Position numbers and translations under genes: made by a program
Notes under the pieces: model-generated
What the model was told of the DNA's origin: nothing
The model's input: only the letters and a program-made list of their open reading frames with translations
Databases searched by the model: none
Shown: positions 13,735 through 18,103 of the stretch, piece by piece
How positions within the stretch are numbered: position 1 is the first letter of the stretch
Layout: each line of letters begins with the position of its first letter
Assembly: GCA_022573485.1 (NCBI GenBank)
Contig: JACZTW010000031.1
Location: forward strand, 1-18,103
Direction: 5' to 3'
Source of the DNA: Planctomycetota bacterium
GTDB lineage: Bacteria > Planctomycetota > Phycisphaerae > UBA1845 > CAIVHJ01
Length of the DNA: 18,103 bases

Positions 13735-13909
13735 GGGTCAATTCCTTGTATGGCGCAATTGCGAGCGCGCCCGCCGCACCGTCGGCCGGGCGACAGCACG
13801 CCTGTGGAGCAATGTTAATCTGATCCCGCAGCCGGTCAAGGAACATTTGGAGAGGCATCTCGAAGTAATTCACAGGATGAACGCCAACGCGATCGTAGTC
13901 AAGTCGCCG

Positions 13910-14407
13910 CTAGAACGCGCTGGCCAATTCGCGAAAGGCCTTGGTGGGCACGGTCACGGTGCCCCATTTGGGGGAGCGGCGAACCGAACGGGACCGATAG
14001 GCAGACAGCGATACGGCGAGGAACGCATAGTATTCACCGCGAAATGGGTGAAGAGAATGGAAAGGAGCGTCTGCTCCAGAAGATGTCAGCCAATAGGCAA
14101 ATACGAGAACGGCCTCGAAACCCTCGCCGAAGACACGCTCCCATTCAGTGAGACTCTGCAGATCCTCTTCCGTGACCCAGTTCTCCCATTGTCGGCTATT
14201 GCCCGCCGTGTCGTATGGGAATTTCCGGCCTTTGACATCAACAAGTCTGTTGCAGCCGCCGTTGTGATAGACCAGGAAGTCAAACGATTTGACACGCGCG
14301 CCCGCAAAAATCGCCTTCCTGGTCTCATCAACCGCCACATACGCCAAGCCCCGGGAACGAAGGTAATCCTCGAACGCAGCTTCATAGTGAATGTGGCGAC
14401 GTGCCAT
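13910..14407 (-). CDS. HYExAFE family protein, PD-(D/E)XK nuclease-like
   Basis: The protein begins MARRHIHYEAAFEDYLRSR, the signature (HYEAAFE, residues 7-13) after which this planctomycete family is named. FDFLVY (Asp43) followed by LVDVKGRK (Asp57, Lys59) fits the D...DxK core of PD-(D/E)XK nuclease-like folds. An AGGA site lies 8 nt before the ATG. It is a stand-alone gene between the LysM gene and hisS, with gaps of 175 and 215 bp. The family has no established function that I know of; the nuclease reading is my inference from the motif. Its presence is a good lineage marker. Confidence 0.8.
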   Translation of the reverse strand: MARRHIHYEAAFEDYLRSRGLAYVAVDETRKAIFAGARVKSFDFLVYHNGGCNRLVDVKGRKFPYDTAGNSRQWENWVTEEDLQSLTEWERVFGEGFEAVLVFAYWLTSSGADAPFHSLHPFRGEYYAFLAVSLSAYRSRSVRRSPKWGTVTVPTKAFRELASAF

Positions 14408-14622
14408 CTAGGGATCCTCAAGAGCGGCGGAAAGACCAAGCAGTCTTCAGACCGATTGTGGAATCATCATTGCGAGCCACGGAGGCATTGTCCAGTAAGA
14501 ATTGCATCGTCTATGACAGCTCGATGTCACTGCGGCAGAGAGCGCGTCACCTTTGCAATCCGGCGACCTGAGCTGGGGATGTGCCTGACTACGACGGGAT
14601 TGCACGTACAAGCGGCACATGG
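14408..14622. other. Intergenic region between hisS and the HYExAFE gene
   Basis: This 215-bp gap should hold the end of the hisS message and the promoter of the HYExAFE gene. The only structure seen is TGACA/TGTCA (14514-14529, 6-bp spacer), which could be a small operator, and GCACATG/CATGTGC at the hisS stop (14615-14630). No T-tract terminator or clear promoter pair is visible. Confidence 0.3.
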
Positions 14623-15969
14623 TCATGTGCTTTTCGCCGAATCGCCCAGCAAGGTGCGGAGTTCGGCGAGGAACTCTTGACAATCCGCCTCATTTGCCAG
14701 CTTCTTGTCGAATGACAAGTCCACTTGTTCGCCCGTGGCCATGTTTTTGAGGGCAATGCGGTCGCCGACGATGATGACGTGACCTACGTTGTGGGCGGAC
14801 GCCTCCTGCATTTGTTTCTTCACCGAAGTGCGCTTATAGCTGTAGTTGCAAGGTTTTTTCAAGTCAAACCGCACAATGCTCACGATCACCATTGTGTCGT
14901 CGATCCGCTCCATGCCCTCATTGACGACATAGATTCCCTCGGGGGACTGATCCAGTTTCAACAAACCCATTTCTTCGAGTTGATCCAGGACGATGACATC
15001 ACCCATGCCGAAGCCGACCCCCGAGAGCGGCGGACCGCCGACCTCTTTGAGCAAATTGTCATAGCGCCCGCCGCCGCAGATCGCCCGGCCCAGCGTGCCC
15101 TTGCTGTAGGCTTCGAATACGATGCCAGTGTAGTAGGCCAGCCCGCGAATGATCCCCGGATCGAATACGCAATAGTCGCCCACCTTCATCAGCTTCAAAA
15201 GCCCGAGCACACGCTTCAGCCTCCCCAGAGGTGATTCGTCAGGTTGATTTCCACCGAGAAGCTGTTCGATCATCGCGAGGCCTTCCGGGCCGCGAGCTTC
15301 GCCCAGTTTCAACAGCGCTGCACGTTGCTCTTCCCCCAGCCCGAGCGTGTTGATTTGCTCGACGAATACTTCAGCAGGCATTTTGTCGCGTTTGTCGAGG
15401 ACTGCATAGACCGCTGCGTGCCGGGCCGCTTCGATCCCCAGCGTTTCGAGGAGCTGCGCGATCAATGTTCGGGAGCTGATTCTCATTTCCACTTGTTCGG
15501 AGCTGAAACCGACCTCGCGGAGGAAATCGAGGGCGACCATCACGCACTCCGCGTCGGCGACGTTGTTGGCTTCTTCAGTCGTGCCGATGATGTCGACGTT
15601 CCACTGCCAAAACTCGCGCAGCCGGCCTCTTTGCGGGCGTTCGGCACGGAAGAAGTTGGGCACGCAGAACCATTTGATGGGCTTGGGCAGCGCATTGGCC
15701 CGGGCGGCCACCATCCGCGCCAGCGTCGGGGTCATCTCCGGCCGAAGGGCCAGCTTGCGGCCGCCGCGGTCTTCAAAGTTGTACAGTTCCGAGACAATGC
15801 CTTCGCCGCTCTTGTCTGTGTACAATTCGAGATACTCGAACACCGGCCCGTCGTATTCCACAAAGCCGCTGCGCCGCGAAATCTCCCGCCACTTCCCGAT
15901 CAGCCAGTTGCGCCGGGCCATTTGCTCGGGGTAGAAATCGCGTGTGCCTTTGACGTTTTGAAACTTCAA
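14623..15969 (-). CDS. hisS: Histidyl-tRNA synthetase
   Basis: This is a full-length class II synthetase (448 aa) that charges tRNA-His. The motifs in order are VKGTRDFYPEQ at the N-terminus, ALRPEMTPTLARM (motif 2 region), REFWQWNVDIIG, the histidine-binding RGLAYYTGIVFEAY and GGGRYDNLL, then the class II motif 3 GVGFGMGDV, followed by the anticodon-binding domain. The likely start is TTG15969, since AGGAG lies 6 nt upstream and the family begins right here (KFQNVKGTRD). A longer form from ATG16032 would add 21 atypical residues. It lies 88 bp downstream of a secreted hypothetical gene on the same strand. Confidence 0.96.
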   Translation of the reverse strand: MKFQNVKGTRDFYPEQMARRNWLIGKWREISRRSGFVEYDGPVFEYLELYTDKSGEGIVSELYNFEDRGGRKLALRPEMTPTLARMVAARANALPKPIKWFCVPNFFRAERPQRGRLREFWQWNVDIIGTTEEANNVADAECVMVALDFLREVGFSSEQVEMRISSRTLIAQLLETLGIEAARHAAVYAVLDKRDKMPAEVFVEQINTLGLGEEQRAALLKLGEARGPEGLAMIEQLLGGNQPDESPLGRLKRVLGLLKLMKVGDYCVFDPGIIRGLAYYTGIVFEAYSKGTLGRAICGGGRYDNLLKEVGGPPLSGVGFGMGDVIVLDQLEEMGLLKLDQSPEGIYVVNEGMERIDDTMVIVSIVRFDLKKPCNYSYKRTSVKKQMQEASAHNVGHVIIVGDRIALKNMATGEQVDLSFDKKLANEADCQEFLAELRTLLGDSAKST

Positions 15970-16057
15970 AATGCGCTCCTGTTCTTCAGCGGCTGAGCGA
16001 GTATATCCCGCGGATGGGCTTCTGCCCAGCATGGCGCTCTGCCGTGAAATATTCGAG

Positions 16058-16888
16058 TTACGGTGTGTCGAACTCGATTTCGTGGGACTGTTCGAGGCCG
16101 TTGACGTCGAGCACTTTGAGTGCCGCCCGCGTCGTGCCAGTCTTGTTGACTTGGTCCGCCAGGGGGAAATACTGGATGCGGTAGTAGCCGTTCTGATCGG
16201 GGCCGTTCATCGTGAAGCCGGGTCGAGCGGGTCGATCCATGAACACGGTGCTCACTTTTTCATCACTTTTGGTGATGACCAGGCGCGCCGTCGACCAATC
16301 CAAATCGACCTGTGGCTTGGCGAAGCGGTAGTCAATTTTGCTCTGGTAAATACGCAACTTGATCGAATCGCGAGCCACCAACTCATCCGGTTCCTCCGCC
16401 GCGCTGACCGATCGACGCCATGTTCCGCGGATCTTCATGTAGTCTTTGCTCCCGCGCGTCTGATGGGCAGCCACCTCCACGGCGACGACCTGTCCCGGTT
16501 TGACGCCGGCCAAACGATGTGTGAACAGGAACGCGCTGTTGATGTCCGGACCAACCTCGATCCGTTCTTCGAGGATATTCGCGACGGCGTAGTCGGCGAT
16601 CCCGAGCACATCAATGCGGTTCTGCTGAAATTGCTGACGCAGAATGAAACTCAGCGCGATGTTCTCGCCGACATGGGCGTGCTGGAGCGGGGCCACCGAC
16701 CACGCTCCCTGTTCGGATGAACCGGTATCACAGGCCAGCGAGCCGTACATACAGCCGAAATGACAAAACGACATCGCGCCGAGAGATGCGATCCACATGA
16801 TCGCACGGTGGCGCTTTACGATGGGCGCACTTGTGAGCCGATTCGGCTTGCAATGGAGAATGGAATGGCGAGAATGGGAGGGACTCAT
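16058..16888 (-). CDS. Hypothetical secreted protein, possible lipoprotein
   Basis: No family is recognised. After a basic segment (KRHR) a hydrophobic run with Cys-rich end (MWIASLGAMSFCHFGC) suggests a signal peptide, and HFGC could be a weak lipobox. The rest is a beta-rich domain of about 220 residues with no visible catalytic motif; it includes GENIALSFILRQQF and GYYRIQYFPLADQVN. The start is uncertain. ATG16888 keeps the basic segment; ATG16798 would start directly at the hydrophobic run; neither has a good ribosome-binding site. It is divergent from rsmD and upstream of hisS. Confidence 0.65.
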   Translation of the reverse strand: MSPSHSRHSILHCKPNRLTSAPIVKRHRAIMWIASLGAMSFCHFGCMYGSLACDTGSSEQGAWSVAPLQHAHVGENIALSFILRQQFQQNRIDVLGIADYAVANILEERIEVGPDINSAFLFTHRLAGVKPGQVVAVEVAAHQTRGSKDYMKIRGTWRRSVSAAEEPDELVARDSIKLRIYQSKIDYRFAKPQVDLDWSTARLVITKSDEKVSTVFMDRPARPGFTMNGPDQNGYYRIQYFPLADQVNKTGTTRAALKVLDVNGLEQSHEIEFDTP

Positions 16889-16913
16889 GGAAACTTCTGT
16901 CTCGGTTTCGCAT

Positions 16914-16940
16914 CCGCCGCCACCGCCGCCGCCGCCGCCC
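16914..16940. repeat. Trinucleotide (CCG) repeat
   Basis: Nine triplets, nearly all CCG, lie in the divergent gap between the secreted hypothetical gene and rsmD. Such tracts can vary in length by slippage. They lie close to both starts and could affect promoter spacing, but this is speculative. Confidence 0.6.
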
Positions 16941-17032
16941 GAGGCAAACGGATGCCGGGCATCAGAACCAGTATCAGTCAGGACAGTCGCTTTTTCAATT
17001 TTCTATTGTGGAAATTCACGTTTCTTTGTGTG

Positions 17033-17635
17033 ATGCGCATCATTGCAGGAAAATGGCGGGGTATCCGCTTGCTCTCCCCGCCGGGAACCCAGACCCGTCC
17101 GATCCTGGACCACGTCAAAGAGGCGGTTTTCAACATCCTCGGAGCGAAGCTGGCGGAGCCCGGACGAATTCCTCCGTGCCGAGTGCTGGATCTCTTTGCC
17201 GGCACGGGTTCCTTGGGATTGGAAGCACTCTCGCGGGGTGCCTCATTCTGCACCTTCGTGGAGAAACACCCTGCAACCGCAGGTAGGCTCCGCGAGAACC
17301 TTCAGAAAGTCAAAGCCGGCGATCTCGGGGAAGTGCGGGTGGCCGACGTGTTGAAAAGGAGCTTTGCGCAGACGAATCTCGAAGACGCCTGGGAGCTGGT
17401 CTTTCTGGATCCGCCCTATGATTTGGCCAGAAGTTTCGAAAGCGACACCCCAATTTGGCGACTCATCGATAGGCTTTCTTCCGAAGCAGTCCTGAAGCCC
17501 CACGCCACGGTGGTGCTCCGCCATCCCAAGAAAACCGACTGTACGGCATCTACCTTCGAACAACTGCAGCTCGCAGACCAGCGGAGTTACGGGGAGATGA
17601 CCATTTCTGTCCTTGAATTCAGCTCTGTCGAGTGA
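17033..17635 (+). CDS. rsmD: 16S rRNA (guanine(966)-N(2))-methyltransferase
   Basis: This is a 200-residue SAM-dependent methyltransferase. It starts with the family-typical MRIIAGKWRGIRLLSP and TRPILDHVKEAVFNIL. SAM-binding motif I is VLDLFAGTGS (51-60), and the catalytic DPPY (126-129) for N2-guanine methylation follows LVFL. It modifies G966 of 16S rRNA on the assembled small subunit. ATG17033 is chosen because it matches the conserved N-terminus; the upstream in-frame extension runs through low-complexity CCG-repeat sequence. No good ribosome-binding site is seen, so translation may be leaderless or weak. The next gene starts 54 bp downstream on the same strand. Confidence 0.95.
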   Translation: MRIIAGKWRGIRLLSPPGTQTRPILDHVKEAVFNILGAKLAEPGRIPPCRVLDLFAGTGSLGLEALSRGASFCTFVEKHPATAGRLRENLQKVKAGDLGEVRVADVLKRSFAQTNLEDAWELVFLDPPYDLARSFESDTPIWRLIDRLSSEAVLKPHATVVLRHPKKTDCTASTFEQLQLADQRSYGEMTISVLEFSSVE

Positions 17636-17689
17636 AATACGTGAGGCCGGTGTTGCCGTTTCGCGCGGTCGGAGTTTATCCTGTTGCGC

Positions 17690-18103
17690 ATGAAGGCTCG
17701 AAAGACAAGCAAGGACGCGGCGGAATCGATCATCCGCCAATTGACTGCCGCCGGTTTCGAGGCGTTGTTCGCCGGGGGCTGTGTGCGCGACTTATTACTG
17801 GGCCTGCACCCCAAGGACTACGACATCGCAACAAACGCTACGCCCCAGCAGGTTTGCGCGATCTACCCCAGAGCACAGGTGGTCGGCGCCCATTTCGGAG
17901 TGGTCATCGTTCGCGAGTTCGGGCATTTCGTGGAAGTTGCGACTTTTCGAACGGAGGGCGCCTACACCGACGGCCGTCATCCGGATTCCGTCGAATTCGC
18001 AACGGCTGAAGAAGATGCCATGCGTCGCGACTTCACGATCAACGGCATGTTCTTTGACGTACTCAAGAACTGCGTCATCGACCACGTCGGCGGGCAGGAA
18101 GAT
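17690..18103 (+). CDS. CCA-adding enzyme / poly(A) polymerase family, N-terminal part (cut by window end)
   Basis: The visible 138 residues are the nucleotidyltransferase head of a class II CCA tRNA nucleotidyltransferase or poly(A) polymerase. They show the GG motif in AGGCVRDLLLG (28-38), the metal-binding DYDIAT (43-48), GAHFGVV and RRDFTINGMFFD. It adds nucleotides to RNA 3' ends: CCA to tRNA or A tails to mRNA. The head domain cannot tell the two activities apart. A GGAG lies 15 nt before ATG17690, farther than usual. The frame is open to the window end, so the protein is truncated by the window, not by mutation. Pairing with rsmD suggests a small RNA-maturation operon. Confidence 0.92.
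   Translation, partial: MKARKTSKDAAESIIRQLTAAGFEALFAGGCVRDLLLGLHPKDYDIATNATPQQVCAIYPRAQVVGAHFGVVIVREFGHFVEVATFRTEGAYTDGRHPDSVEFATAEEDAMRRDFTINGMFFDVLKNCVIDHVGGQED

Overview
The window looks like a chromosomal segment of a Planctomycetota bacterium, possibly from the Phycisphaerae side. The evidence is a gene of the HYExAFE family, which I know only from planctomycetes; a planctomycete-type (PSCyt1-like) cytochrome c lipoprotein; a three-BMC-P microcompartment locus; many GTG/TTG starts; moderately high GC; and short dispersed tandem repeats that run into coding sequence. No ribosomal RNA, tRNA, IS element or CRISPR array is visible.

Layout. (1) 1-642: a gene-free leader with two perfect palindromes and a strong alternative-fold/terminator structure, followed by a small stand-alone GIY-YIG nuclease-like gene. 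(2) 639-6473: an electron-transfer island. An outer-membrane beta-barrel and an NHL-propeller lipoprotein lie on the minus strand. Divergent from them, on the plus strand, are a five-haem lipoprotein, a two-haem planctomycete-type cytochrome lipoprotein and a four-haem c554-like cytochrome. Together they could form a porin-cytochrome conduit across the outer membrane. (3) 6610-12603 (minus strand, one operon read from 12603 downwards): a bacterial microcompartment (BMC) locus. Its gene order is RpiB-DeoC fusion, BMC-T, BMC-H, BMC-P, CoA-acylating aldehyde dehydrogenase, PduT-like BMC-T, BMC-P, BMC-P and a small unknown protein. A TTGACA/17 bp/TCCAAT promoter sits just upstream. (4) 12769-14407: a membrane-anchored double-LysM protein and the HYExAFE protein. 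(5) 14623-16888: hisS and a secreted hypothetical protein. (6) 17033-end: rsmD and the start of a CCA-adding/poly(A) polymerase gene.

How the BMC genes fit together. The DERA domain of the fusion should split 2-deoxyribose-5-phosphate into glyceraldehyde-3-phosphate and acetaldehyde. The aldehyde dehydrogenase would convert acetaldehyde to acetyl-CoA inside the shell. This matches the sugar-phosphate-utilising (SPU) BMC class, carried here by a shell set with three BMC-P genes. The most notable detail is that the helix joining the two halves of the fusion resembles the N-terminal encapsulation peptide of the aldehyde dehydrogenase. This suggests one targeting code shared by both cargo enzymes. 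No phosphotransacylase (PduL), alcohol dehydrogenase or kinase is seen in the window, so cofactor recycling must be encoded elsewhere or work differently.
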